A stretch of 64,000 nucleotides of DNA from Bradyrhizobium xenonodulans (lineage in GTDB: Bacteria; Pseudomonadota; Alphaproteobacteria; Rhizobiales; Xanthobacteraceae), in assembly GCF_027594865.1 (NCBI RefSeq), contig NZ_CP089391.1, positions 6,168,501 through 6,232,500 on the forward strand, given 5' to 3'. Of this stretch, positions 18,760 through 28,351 are shown piece by piece. Position numbers and translations under genes: made by a program. Numbering within the stretch: the first letter of the stretch is position 1; every line of letters starts with the position of its first letter. Below the pieces are notes generated by a model that worked only from the letters and a program-made list of their open reading frames with translations, ran no database searches and was not told where the DNA came from.

Positions 18760-20739
18760 TCAACTCCCGCCGGTCAACGAACGTTCCCGCGTCGCGGCCT
18801 TCAAAGCCGCGAGATCGACCTTCGAGGCAATCTTGTCGAGCGCAACAGGCAGGCGCTGGCGCCAGTTCGGATGCTCGTCGATCGTGCCGGGAATGTTGGG
18901 CTGGTCGATCACGCCGAGCAGATCCTCCAGCGATATCGCCAGAAGCCGCGACGGCGTGCGCGACAGGAAGGCGAGCACCGAATAGAGATCGTTGGCCTTG
19001 ATGCCGTTCTGGTGCAGAATCTCGTCGAGCGCACCGAGCGCATCCCAGCGCGCCTGGTCGTCCTCGCCGGGATCGAGCCCGAGCGAGCGCTTCATCTTGA
19101 GATCGCCGAAGGAGCGCCAGCCGGCATAGGTGCACAGATCATGCGTGTTCAGCGTCACCAGCGCATTGGGACGGTAATGGTCGGTGTTGCGGAAATGGCC
19201 GGCCTCGTCGCGCTCGAACATCATGACGAGATAGGACCAGATGCCGAAATCCTGCATCATCTCGCGGAAGCCTTCTGGCACGGTGCCGAGGTCCTCGCCG
19301 ATGACGATGCACTTGTGGGCGGCGCTCTCGCGCACCACGGCGCCAAGCAGCGCCTCGAATGGCATCTGCACATAGGCGCCGTTGTCAGGCTTGAAGCCGC
19401 GCGGCACCAGATAAAGGCGCTTCAAGCCCAGCACGTGGTCGAGCCGGATGGCGCCGGCATGGCGCATCGAGGCCGCTAGCATGTCCGCGAACGGCACGAA
19501 GGACTGCGCTTCGAGGCCGCCGGAATTGAAGCCGGCAAGACCCCAGTCCTGTCCGATGGTGTTGAGCACGTCTGGCGGCGCGCCGACGGCGAGCTCGCGC
19601 GAGATCGCCGTCTGCTCGTTCCATGCATCGAAGCCGTTGGATTGCACGCCGACGGCGACATCGAGATAAAGCCCGACCCGCATGCCGAGCTGGCCGGCCA
19701 GCTCCTTGGCCGCATGCAATTGCGAATCAGCCGTCCACTGCACGAATTCGACGAACTCGACCTCGCGCTTGTCGGGCCCGTTGCGCAGCTCGGCGCATTT
19801 GGCCTCATCCGGCCGCTGCCATTCCTGCGGCCACTCCCACCACGGCCCGTTGAAGCGATGGCGCAGCGCTTCGAAGCAGGCAAAGCGGGACAATAGCGGC
19901 GCGCGGTCGGCGCGAAAGGCGTCGAACTGATTGCGGCGGACACCGCTCGCGCTCGTCATGAAGCTGTTGAAGGCGGCGCGCAGGGCCAGCCATTTCAACG
20001 CCGCCATGTCGGCATAGGGGACGCGGTCGCCTTCCCGCAGCCGCGCGGCGGTCGCAGCCGCGTCGGGGACGAGGTCGGGGGAAAATTCCGGGATCGCCTC
20101 GACGTCGATATAGAGCGGGTTGAGGAACAGCCGGCTGTTCGGCGAATAGGGGCTGCAATCGGCCGGATGGTCGTCGAACAGGACGTGGAGCGGATTGAGC
20201 CCGACACCATCGGCGCCGAGTTGCTTGGCGAGCCGGACGAGACCTGCGAGGTCGGTGAAATCGCCGATGCCCCAGTTGCGGTCGGAGCGGACGCTGTAGA
20301 GCTGCACGGCGAGCAGCCAGCCGCGGTCGAAATCGCCGCCGAAGGCGCGCTCGGGCGCCACGATCATCGGCACCTCTTCGCTCACGCCTCCGGCATCGGT
20401 CAGCGACAACCGGTGATAGCCGAGCGGCAGGCCGTCGGGCCAGGCGATGACGGGCTCGCGCGTCTCGCCTTGCGCGATCACATTGGGTTTGCCGTTGGCC
20501 TGGTCACTGCCGGTGATCTTCCATTTGAGCGGCGGCGCGCCCATGGCCGCCAATTCCGTGCGCGGATGTCCCAGGGCGCGAACCACCACGGGCCCGCCGA
20601 CGAAGCGATAAACCCGCTTCTCCGGCAGGGCGTCGAGGATGGATTTGAGCGCTTCGGGCGCGGTGACCCGCAGCTTTCCGAGCGCATCGACGAATTCAGA
20701 CTGAACGCCCTTGATCCGGGCTTGAGCTAAAAGATCCAT
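18760..20739 (-). CDS. malQ: 4-alpha-glucanotransferase (amylomaltase)
   Basis: A 659-residue GH77 enzyme transferring alpha-1,4-glucan segments between maltodextrins and glucose. Catalytic motifs are intact: nucleophile AIRLDHVLGLKRLYLVP, acid/base VIGEDLGTVPEGFREMM, and stabiliser LNTHDLCTYAGW. Substrate region GIGDFTDLAGLVRLAKQLGA matches the family. The N-terminal extension of about 150 residues is usual for the longer proteobacterial MalQ type. It is divergent from the GlgE-like gene across a 204-base region with symmetric promoter-like elements, and is followed by the GH15 gene. Confidence 0.95.
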   Translation of the reverse strand: MDLLAQARIKGVQSEFVDALGKLRVTAPEALKSILDALPEKRVYRFVGGPVVVRALGHPRTELAAMGAPPLKWKITGSDQANGKPNVIAQGETREPVIAWPDGLPLGYHRLSLTDAGGVSEEVPMIVAPERAFGGDFDRGWLLAVQLYSVRSDRNWGIGDFTDLAGLVRLAKQLGADGVGLNPLHVLFDDHPADCSPYSPNSRLFLNPLYIDVEAIPEFSPDLVPDAAATAARLREGDRVPYADMAALKWLALRAAFNSFMTSASGVRRNQFDAFRADRAPLLSRFACFEALRHRFNGPWWEWPQEWQRPDEAKCAELRNGPDKREVEFVEFVQWTADSQLHAAKELAGQLGMRVGLYLDVAVGVQSNGFDAWNEQTAISRELAVGAPPDVLNTIGQDWGLAGFNSGGLEAQSFVPFADMLAASMRHAGAIRLDHVLGLKRLYLVPRGFKPDNGAYVQMPFEALLGAVVRESAAHKCIVIGEDLGTVPEGFREMMQDFGIWSYLVMMFERDEAGHFRNTDHYRPNALVTLNTHDLCTYAGWRSFGDLKMKRSLGLDPGEDDQARWDALGALDEILHQNGIKANDLYSVLAFLSRTPSRLLAISLEDLLGVIDQPNIPGTIDEHPNWRQRLPVALDKIASKVDLAALKAATRERSLTGGS

Positions 20740-20816
20740 TCGGCACGCAGCTTGCAGGCCATAGTTTGGCCGGGGGCATCGATTTTAACGAGGCGGAGGA
20801 AGACGTTAGTCAGGCT

Positions 20817-20911
20817 TAACTCGCAAACCGCGCTGGCCGTTCCCGAGGGAACTAATGCCACACAACCGGCTTTCTATAGTGGTACCAAGCGTAGGTTCCC
20901 GACAAGGGAAA
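20817..20911. promoter_or_regulatory. Divergent promoter region between malQ and the GlgE-like gene, with two related palindromes
   Basis: A perfect palindrome GTTCCCGAGGGAAC (20839-20852) supplies a GGAAC on each strand. Going right, GGAAC (20848-20852) is followed after 17 bases by CTTT (20870-20873). Going left, GGAAC (complement 20839-20843) is followed after 17 bases by AGTT (complement 20818-20821). Each -10 is one mismatch from the EcfG-type CGTT. A second inverted repeat, TTCCC-gacaa-GGGAA (20896-20910), repeats the same core 57 bp away. The region may hold back-to-back general-stress promoters or a dimeric repressor's sites; the sequence does not decide between these. Confidence 0.5.
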
Positions 20912-20943
20912 CGGGCTCCTGCTTTCTTGTCAATGGCATCACC

Positions 20944-22902
20944 GTGAACAAGACAATTCAAACTGTCGAGAGTGCCGCAGCCGGCAGCGCTTTCCTCATC
21001 GAAGACGTCTATCCGTTGGTCGATGGCGGCCGCTTCGCCGTGAAGCGAATCGCGGGCGAGCGGGTCGAGGTCTGGGCCGACATCTATCGCGACGGCGACG
21101 CCGTCGTCAGTGCCGCGCTGATCTGGCGCCGCGAGCAGGACCGGGAATGGCGGAGCGAGCCGATGATCCCTCACGGCAATGACCGCTGGTCCGGCGTGTT
21201 CACACCCGTCGAGCCCGGCCCATATGTCTATGCCATCGAAGCCTGGACCGACGAATTCGCCACCTGGTCCCACGGTGTCGCGCGAAAACAGCGCCTCGGC
21301 GCCGATGTCAGTCTCGATGCCGTCGAGGGCGCCGGCCTCCTGACCAAGGCGCATGGCGCGCGGCAGGACGCCGCGGCGCTCATCATCAGGCAGTGCGAGG
21401 GTTATCTTCAGACCGGCGACGTCACCCCTCTGCTTGCAACCGAGCTCGGCGAGGCCATGGCCCAGAGCCAGCCGCGGCCTGATCTGACCCGCTCGCCGAA
21501 TTTCCCGCTGATCGTCGATCGCGACAAGGCACGCTTCGGCGCCTGGTATCAGATGATGCCGCGCAGCCAGAGCCAGGACTTCAGCGGAGGCGCCGGCCGG
21601 CATGGCACGCTCCGCGACTGCATCGCGCGCGTCCCCGACATCGCCGCGATGGGCTTCGACGTGCTCTATTTCACGCCGATCCACCCGATCGGCCACACAA
21701 GCCGCAAGGGCCGCAACAATGCGCCGGTGGCAACCGCTGGCGAGCCCGGCTCGCCCTATGCGATCGGCTCGGCCGAGGGCGGGCACGATGCGCTGCATCC
21801 CGAGCTCGGCACCATCGAGGATTTCCGCGCGCTGGTCGCGACCTGTCTCGAATACGGCCTCGAGCTTGCGCTCGACTTTGCCGTGCAATGCTCGCCGGAC
21901 CATCCCTGGCTGACGCAGCACCCGGAATGGTTCAAATGGCGGCCGGACCGTTCGGTGCGGACGGCGGATAGCCCCTATTCGGATATCGTCATCCCCGATT
22001 TCGCCTCCGTCGACCGGAGCGGGCTGTGGAATGCCTTCCGAGATGCGATGCTGTTCTGGATCGACCAGGGCGTCACCATCTTCGCCATCGACAACCACGA
22101 CACCGCACCGCTTGCCTTCTGGGAGTGGCTGATCAGCGACATCCGCCGCCGGCATCCCCAGGTGATCCTGTTTTCCAAGACGTTTGCGAGGCCAAAGCTG
22201 ATGAAGGGCCTCGCCAAGCTCGGCTTTGCGCAATCCTTCACTTATTTCCCCTGGCGCACGGCGAAGTGGGAGCTGGAGCAATATCTGGGCGAGCTGACGC
22301 GCTATCCCGAACGCGACTTCTATCGGCCGAACCTGTTCGTGAGCACGCCGGACCTGCTGCCCTATCATCTCCAGAGCGGCGAACCCTGGGCATTCAAGTC
22401 GCGCGTGGCACTGGCGGCGACGCTGTCCGGCAGCTTCGGAATCTACAGCGGCTTCGAGTTGCTGGAGCATCAAGCCGTGCCCGGCCGCGAAGAATATCTC
22501 GATTCCGAAAAGTACGAGATCAAGCAGCGCGACTGGAACAAGCCCGGCAACATCAAGCCCTACATCGCCGCGCTCAATCGCATCCGCAACGGCAATCCGG
22601 CGCTTCGGCAGACGGCAAACCTCCGCTTCCTCGGCATCGAGGACGGCGAGACGATTGCCTTCGCCAAGGAGGCGGCCGATCCCGCGAGCACGATCATCGC
22701 GGTCATCGCGCTGTCGCGCCGTGCGCGCGAATCCTGGTTGCCGCTCGGCGACTTCACCATCGATGCCGGTGGCGAACGCCGCCACGTCACCGCACTCGAA
22801 AATCTCCTCACCGGCGAACAGTCCCGCATCGAATGGGGCGGGATCAAATTGCGTATCGATCCCGACCGTGATCCGGCGCTGCTGTTCCGCTGCCTGGCGT
22901 AA
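20944..22902 (+). CDS. GlgE-like maltosyltransferase-family protein with altered active site
   Basis: A protein of about 652 residues aligned over its length to GlgE (maltose-1-phosphate:alpha-1,4-glucan maltosyltransferase, GH13_3). It has the N-terminal DUF3416-type domain, ARFGAWYQMMPRS, PIHPIGHTSRKGRNNAPVA and GSPYAIGSAEGGH. The nucleophile Asp (D383 in FAIDNHDTAP) and third Asp (D470 in STPDLL) are present. However, the acid/base Glu is a Lys (K412 in LFSKTFARP; family AEAFTRP), the near-invariant Arg two residues before the nucleophile is Ala381, and the family loop NPPKKYQD reads TADSPYSD. The protein is otherwise intact and therefore probably folded but not a standard GlgE. GTG 20944 is chosen because an upstream in-frame start would place the promoter elements inside the gene. 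It lies 12 bases before treS-mak. Confidence 0.85.
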   Translation: MNKTIQTVESAAAGSAFLIEDVYPLVDGGRFAVKRIAGERVEVWADIYRDGDAVVSAALIWRREQDREWRSEPMIPHGNDRWSGVFTPVEPGPYVYAIEAWTDEFATWSHGVARKQRLGADVSLDAVEGAGLLTKAHGARQDAAALIIRQCEGYLQTGDVTPLLATELGEAMAQSQPRPDLTRSPNFPLIVDRDKARFGAWYQMMPRSQSQDFSGGAGRHGTLRDCIARVPDIAAMGFDVLYFTPIHPIGHTSRKGRNNAPVATAGEPGSPYAIGSAEGGHDALHPELGTIEDFRALVATCLEYGLELALDFAVQCSPDHPWLTQHPEWFKWRPDRSVRTADSPYSDIVIPDFASVDRSGLWNAFRDAMLFWIDQGVTIFAIDNHDTAPLAFWEWLISDIRRRHPQVILFSKTFARPKLMKGLAKLGFAQSFTYFPWRTAKWELEQYLGELTRYPERDFYRPNLFVSTPDLLPYHLQSGEPWAFKSRVALAATLSGSFGIYSGFELLEHQAVPGREEYLDSEKYEIKQRDWNKPGNIKPYIAALNRIRNGNPALRQTANLRFLGIEDGETIAFAKEAADPASTIIAVIALSRRARESWLPLGDFTIDAGGERRHVTALENLLTGEQSRIEWGGIKLRIDPDRDPALLFRCLA

Positions 22903-22914
22903 GAGGCGCACGCC

Positions 22915-25900
22915 ATGAACGTTTTGTCTTCCGTCGACACCAAGAAGGCCGAGGCTGCCGAGATCGTGGATGAGCTCTGGTACAAGGACGCCATCATCTA
23001 CCAGCTCCACGTCAAGGCGTTTGCCGACAGCAACCAGGACGGCATCGGCGACTTCGCCGGGCTGACCGAGAAGCTGCCCTATCTGCAGGAGCTCGGCGTC
23101 ACCGCGCTGTGGCTGCTGCCGTTCTATCCCTCGCCCGGCCGCGACGACGGCTACGACATCGCCGACTACGGCTCGGTCAATCCCGATTTCGGGACGATGA
23201 AGGATTTCAAGCGCTTCATCCAGGAAGCGCAGAAGCGCGGCCTGCGCGTCATCACCGAGCTCGTCGTCAACCACACCTCCGACCAGCACAATTGGTTCAA
23301 GCGCGCGCGCCGCAGCCCGGCGGGCTCGAGCGCCCGCAACTGGTATGTCTGGAGCGACACCGACCAGAAATACCAGGGCACGCGCATCATCTTCACCGAC
23401 ACGGAGAAGTCGAACTGGACCTGGGATCACGAGGCCGGCGCGTTCTACTGGCACCGCTTCTTCTCGCACCAGCCGGATCTGAATTTCGATAATCCGCGCG
23501 TCGTCAGCGCGCTGATCCAGGTGATGAAGCGCTGGCTCGATGCCGGCGTCGACGGCTTCCGCCTGGACGCCATTCCCTATCTCTGCGAACGCGACGGCAC
23601 CAACAACGAGAACCTCCCCGAGACGCATGCCATCATCAAGCGGCTGCGCCAGGAGCTGGATTCCTACTCCAAGGGCAAGCTGCTGCTGGCCGAGGCCAAT
23701 CAATGGCCGGAGGACGTGCAGGAATATTTCGGCCGCGGCGACGAATGCCACATGGCCTACCACTTCCCGCTGATGCCGCGCATCTACATGGCGATCGCGC
23801 AGGAGGACCGCTTCCCGATCACCGACATCCTGCGCCAGACGCCGGACATCCCGGCGAGCTGCCAATGGGCGCTGTTCCTGCGCAACCATGACGAGCTGAC
23901 GCTGGAGATGGTCACCGACGTCGAGCGCGACTATCTCTGGACCACCTACGCCAACGATCCACGCGCCCGCATCAATGTCGGCATCCGCCGGCGCCTTGCG
24001 CCGCTGATGGACAATGACCGCCGCAAGATCGAGCTGATGAACTCGCTGCTGCTGTCGTTCCCGGGCACGCCGATCATCTATTACGGCGACGAGATCGGGA
24101 TGGGCGACAACATCTATCTCGGCGACCGCAACGGCGTGCGCACGCCGATGCAGTGGAGCCCGGACCGCAATGGCGGCTTCTCGCGCTGCGACCCCGCCCG
24201 CCTCTACGCGCCGCTGATCATGGATCCCGTCTACGGCTATGAGTCCGTGAACGTGGAGGCGCAGTCGCGCAGCCTGTCCTCGTTGCTCAGCGCCACCAAG
24301 CGGCTGATCTCGGTGCGCAAGTCGACGCTCGCCTTCGGCCGCGGCACCATGACCTTTATCCGCCCGGCCAACCGCGCCGTGCTGGCCTATGTCCGGCAGT
24401 ACCGCGACGAGGTGATCCTCTGCGTCGCCAACCTCTCGCGCGCCGCGCAGGCGACCGAGCTCGACCTGTCGCCCTGGAAGGACCGCATCCCGCAGGAAAT
24501 GCTCGGCCGCACGCGCTTCCCTCCGATCGGCGAACTGCCATACATGGTCACGCTGGGGCCATACGGCTTCTACTGGTTCCAGCTTCAGGAGCGCGACAAG
24601 TCCGAGCCGGTGACGCCGCGCGCGGTGCCGGAGTTCGAGACCCTGGTGGTGCCGGTGAACTCGAACTGGGTGTCGCTCGCCCGCGAGCGCGGCGTGTTCG
24701 AGCGCGACGTGCTGCCGGGCTTCCTGTCGCGGACACGCTGGTATCCCGAGCACAATCCCAAGCATATCAAGGCCACGCTGACCTCGGCGGTACCTTTCAG
24801 CGACATCGGCGACAACAGGCCGTGGATCGCGTTCTTCGAGGCGGCGCAGGATGACGTCACGACGCGCTATGTGCTGCCGATGCAGATCGAGTGGGTGCGC
24901 TTCGACCGCGAACGCTTCAACCCGAAGGCGCTTGCCGCCGTGCGCCAGGGCGCGCGCGAGGGCACGCTGCTCGACGTCGCGACCGAGCAGATCTTCATCG
25001 GGCTTTTCTTGCGGGGTCTGTCGCAAAACCTGGTGGTGGAAGAAAATAACTTGCGCCTGGAGTTCAAGGCCACCAGCCGGTTTGCCGATCACATCGTCAA
25101 GGAGCCCGAACGCATCCGCGCGATCGAGCAGTCGAACAGCACCGCGCTGGTCGACAACCAGTATGTCGCGAAGATCTATCGCCGGCTCGAACGCGGCATC
25201 AGTCCCGAGATCGAGATCGGAGCCTACCTCACCGAAATCGCCTGCTTCGCCAACACACCGGCGCTGCTCGGCAGCGTCGCGCTGGTCGAAGGCGATAGAA
25301 GCAGCGCTCTCGGCGTACTGCACGCCTATGTCGAGAACCAGGGCGACGGCTGGGCCGTGACCACGGGCTATCTCGACCGCTACATCGACGAGCAGCGGGT
25401 GCTGCCGCCGGGCGAGAGGCTTCGCGAGACCCAGGAGCAGGCGCCCTATCTGCACTTCATGGCGCAGACCGGCCGGCGGCTTGCCGAGCTGCACGTCGCT
25501 CTCGCCGCCGCAAAGCCCGACAATCTCGCCCCGGAACCGATCGGCCCCGCACATGTCGAGCGCTGGACATCCGACCTCAGGGCACGGGCCGGACGGATAT
25601 TGGAACGGCTGGCCGACATCCGCGAGGGCCTGCGCGAGAGCGACCGTCTTCTGGTCGACCAGCTCGCCGCGGTGCGCGCGACCCTGTCCGACCATCTGAA
25701 TGCACTCTTGCCATCCGACATCGGCGGGTTGAACATCCGTCATCATGGCGACTTCCGCCTTGGGCAAACTCTGATCGTGAAGGACGACATCTTCATCATC
25801 GACTTGGACGGTGATCCGCGTCTGCCGCTGGCCGACAAGCGGCGCAAGCTGCCTGCCGCGCGCGACGTCGCGGGCCTGATCCGCTCGATCGATCTTTCGG

Positions 25901-26208
25901 TCAACGCCGCGCTCAGCCGCGCATTCACCGGCGCATCCGACGAACAGGACCGGCTCGCGACCGCACTCGGCGAATGGCGCGAGCGCGCCACCGCGACATT
26001 CCTCAACGCCTACCGCGACGCCATGACCGATCGCCGGCTGTGGCCGGAAGACCGGCGGCACGCGGAAGGCCTGTTAAGGTTTTTCCTGCTTGATCATGCC
26101 TTCGACGAAGTAGAGTACGAGCTGTCCCACCGGCCTGAGGGGCTCCATGCGCCGCTGACCGGACTGCTTCGCATTCTGTCCAGTGCCGGGAGCGAAGCCC
26201 ATGCCTAA
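22915..26208 (+). CDS. treS: Maltose alpha-D-glucosyltransferase (trehalose synthase) fused to maltokinase
   Basis: A 1097-residue two-part enzyme. Residues 1 to about 560 are TreS (GH13): [20 protein letters not shown], nucleophile [13 protein letters not shown], acid/base [17 protein letters not shown], third Asp [13 protein letters not shown]. About 580-1097 is maltokinase (Mak/Pep2), with the aminoglycoside-kinase-like catalytic motif [10 protein letters not shown] and the metal motif [20 protein letters not shown]. Together they convert trehalose to maltose and then ATP-dependently to maltose-1-phosphate, the donor for GlgE. All catalytic residues are intact, unlike the upstream GlgE-like gene. 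It overlaps glgB by 8 bases. Confidence 0.96.
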   Translation: MNVLSSVDTKKAEAAEIVDELWYKDAIIYQLHVKAFADSNQDGIGDFAGLTEKLPYLQELGVTALWLLPFYPSPGRDDGYDIADYGSVNPDFGTMKDFKRFIQEAQKRGLRVITELVVNHTSDQHNWFKRARRSPAGSSARNWYVWSDTDQKYQGTRIIFTDTEKSNWTWDHEAGAFYWHRFFSHQPDLNFDNPRVVSALIQVMKRWLDAGVDGFRLDAIPYLCERDGTNNENLPETHAIIKRLRQELDSYSKGKLLLAEANQWPEDVQEYFGRGDECHMAYHFPLMPRIYMAIAQEDRFPITDILRQTPDIPASCQWALFLRNHDELTLEMVTDVERDYLWTTYANDPRARINVGIRRRLAPLMDNDRRKIELMNSLLLSFPGTPIIYYGDEIGMGDNIYLGDRNGVRTPMQWSPDRNGGFSRCDPARLYAPLIMDPVYGYESVNVEAQSRSLSSLLSATKRLISVRKSTLAFGRGTMTFIRPANRAVLAYVRQYRDEVILCVANLSRAAQATELDLSPWKDRIPQEMLGRTRFPPIGELPYMVTLGPYGFYWFQLQERDKSEPVTPRAVPEFETLVVPVNSNWVSLARERGVFERDVLPGFLSRTRWYPEHNPKHIKATLTSAVPFSDIGDNRPWIAFFEAAQDDVTTRYVLPMQIEWVRFDRERFNPKALAAVRQGAREGTLLDVATEQIFIGLFLRGLSQNLVVEENNLRLEFKATSRFADHIVKEPERIRAIEQSNSTALVDNQYVAKIYRRLERGISPEIEIGAYLTEIACFANTPALLGSVALVEGDRSSALGVLHAYVENQGDGWAVTTGYLDRYIDEQRVLPPGERLRETQEQAPYLHFMAQTGRRLAELHVALAAAKPDNLAPEPIGPAHVERWTSDLRARAGRILERLADIREGLRESDRLLVDQLAAVRATLSDHLNALLPSDIGGLNIRHHGDFRLGQTLIVKDDIFIIDLDGDPRLPLADKRRKLPAARDVAGLIRSIDLSVNAALSRAFTGASDEQDRLATALGEWRERATATFLNAYRDAMTDRRLWPEDRRHAEGLLRFFLLDHAFDEVEYELSHRPEGLHAPLTGLLRILSSAGSEAHA

Positions 26209-28348
26209 ATTGCCAGCCGAGGCCTACGCCATCATCGAGGGCCGTCACTCCGACCCCTTCCATTATCTCGGACTGCATCCGGAGGGCGGCAAGAGCGTGG
26301 TCCGCGCCTTTCTGCCCGAGGCGTCCAACGTCGAGGCGGTGGGCGAACATGGCGAGGTCGCAAAGCTCGACCGCGTCCACGATTCCGGCCTGTTCATCGG
26401 CGCCCTGCCCAACGGCTCGAAGCACTACCAGCTGCGCGCGAAGTTCGGGAACGACGTCGTCGAGTTCGAGGACGCCTATCGTTTTCCGCCGATCCTGACC
26501 GATTTCGATCTTTATCTGCTCGGCGAGGGTACCCACCAGCGCCTCTATGACAAGCTCGGCGCGCATCCGATGCGGCTCGAGGGCATCGACGGCATCGGAT
26601 TCGTCGTGCTGGCGCCGAATGCGCGGCGCGTGTCCGTGGTCGGCGATTTCAATTTCTGGGATGGGCGGCGCCATCCCATGCGGGTGCGCGGTGGTGGCTA
26701 TTGGGAATTGTTCATCCCGCATGCCAAGGCCGGCAATCACTACAAGTTCGAGATCATCGGCCCGCATGGCCATCTGCTTCCGCTGAAGTCAGATCCGATG
26801 GCGTTTGCGAGCGAAGTGCGCCCGAAGACGGCCTCCATCGTGTTCGACGAGGCACATCTGCCGCGTCCGCGACCGGCGCCTGACGGCATCAACGCGCTGT
26901 CGGCGCCGATGTCGATCTACGAGGTCCATCTCGGCTCGTGGCGGCGCAAGAACGGCGACGAATGGCTCACCTATCGCGAGCTGGCCGAGCAATTGCCGGC
27001 CTATGCCCGCGACATGGGCTTCACCCATCTCGAATTCCTGCCCGTCAGCGAGCATCCGTTCGACGGCTCCTGGGGCTATCAGCCGACCGGCCTCTATGCG
27101 CCGACCAGCCGCTTCGGCACGCCGGAGGATTTTGCCGCGTTGGTCGATGCCTGCCATCGCGAGGGCGTCGGCGTGCTGCTCGACTGGGTGCCCGGCCATT
27201 TCCCGGACGATCCGCACGGGCTCGGCAGCTTCGACGGCACCTCGCTCTACGAGCACGCCAACCCGCTCCAGGGCCGCCATCTCGACTGGGGCACGCTGAT
27301 CTACAATTACGGCCGCACCGAAGTGACGAACTTCCTGGTATCGAACGCGCTGTTCTGGCTGGAGCGTTACGCGATCGACGGCCTGCGCGTCGATGCGGTC
27401 GCGTCCATGCTCTATCTCGACTACAGCCGCCCGCCCGGCGCCTGGATTCCGAACCAGTATGGCGGCCGCGAGAACATCGAGGCGATCAACTTCCTGCGCC
27501 GCTTCAACACCGAGCTGTTCGCGCGCTTCCCGCAGGCGACCACGGCCGCCGAGGAATCCACCGCTTGGCCGCAGGTCTCGCGCCCGGTCGAATTCGGCGG
27601 GCTCGGCTTCGGCTACAAGTGGAACATGGGCTGGATGCACGACACGCTGAACTACATCAGCAAGGATCCGATCCACCGCAAGCATCATCACGGCGAGATC
27701 CTGTTCGGCCTGCACTACGCATTCTCGGAAAACTTCATCCTGCCGCTGTCGCATGACGAGGTCGTGCACGGCAAACGTTCGATCCTCGGCCGCATGCCCG
27801 GCGACGAATGGCAGCGCTTTGCGAATCTGCGCGCCTATTACAGCTTCATGTTCGGCCATCCCGGCAAGAAGCTGCTGTTCATGGGCGCGGAGATCGCGCA
27901 GAGCCGCGAATGGAATCACGACCAGTCGCTCGACTGGCACCTGCTCGAATACAAGTACCATTCCGGCATCCAGGCGCTGATCCGCGATCTCAACCGGCTC
28001 TACCGTGCGGTGCCGGCGCTGCACCAGATGGATTGCGAGCAGGCCGGCTTCGAATGGGTGATCACGGACGATGCCAACCGCAACGTGTTCGCCTGGCTGC
28101 GCAAGGGATTTGACGAACACGCGCGCTGTCTCGTGATCATCAACTTCTCACCCAACGTCTATCGCAACTACCGCGTTCGCGTGCCCTTCGCCGGCAAGTG
28201 GAAAGAGGTGTTCAACTCGGACTCCGCCCATTATGGCGGCACCAATGTCGGGAACATCGGCGAGGTTCATGCCGTTGACGGCAAGACGCCCGAGCTCCGT
28301 CTCACCATTCCGCCGCTCGCCGCGATCTTCCTCGTTCCGGAAAGCTGA
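26201..28348 (+). CDS. glgB: 1,4-alpha-glucan branching enzyme
   Basis: A 715-residue enzyme that introduces alpha-1,6 branches into glycogen. The N-terminal CBM48-like modules (YHYLG-type segment [33 protein letters not shown]) precede the GH13 domain: [14 protein letters not shown], nucleophile [18 protein letters not shown], acid/base [11 protein letters not shown], and [16 protein letters not shown]. Standard length. The ATG at 26201 is inside the end of treS-mak and is preceded by GGGAG at about 8 bases, which is better than the start 18 bases earlier. It is followed by glgX after 3 bases. Confidence 0.96.
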   Translation: MPKLPAEAYAIIEGRHSDPFHYLGLHPEGGKSVVRAFLPEASNVEAVGEHGEVAKLDRVHDSGLFIGALPNGSKHYQLRAKFGNDVVEFEDAYRFPPILTDFDLYLLGEGTHQRLYDKLGAHPMRLEGIDGIGFVVLAPNARRVSVVGDFNFWDGRRHPMRVRGGGYWELFIPHAKAGNHYKFEIIGPHGHLLPLKSDPMAFASEVRPKTASIVFDEAHLPRPRPAPDGINALSAPMSIYEVHLGSWRRKNGDEWLTYRELAEQLPAYARDMGFTHLEFLPVSEHPFDGSWGYQPTGLYAPTSRFGTPEDFAALVDACHREGVGVLLDWVPGHFPDDPHGLGSFDGTSLYEHANPLQGRHLDWGTLIYNYGRTEVTNFLVSNALFWLERYAIDGLRVDAVASMLYLDYSRPPGAWIPNQYGGRENIEAINFLRRFNTELFARFPQATTAAEESTAWPQVSRPVEFGGLGFGYKWNMGWMHDTLNYISKDPIHRKHHHGEILFGLHYAFSENFILPLSHDEVVHGKRSILGRMPGDEWQRFANLRAYYSFMFGHPGKKLLFMGAEIAQSREWNHDQSLDWHLLEYKYHSGIQALIRDLNRLYRAVPALHQMDCEQAGFEWVITDDANRNVFAWLRKGFDEHARCLVIINFSPNVYRNYRVRVPFAGKWKEVFNSDSAHYGGTNVGNIGEVHAVDGKTPELRLTIPPLAAIFLVPES

Positions 28349-28351
28349 CCG

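Noticed and set aside
20806..26061. A 1751-codon open frame on the minus strand opposite the GlgE-like and treS genes
   Set aside because: It lies entirely antisense to genes with intact catalytic motifs. Long antisense frames are expected in GC-rich genes with strong third-position bias, and its composition (His/Arg/Asp/Ala-rich, no recognisable domain) is that of a shadow.
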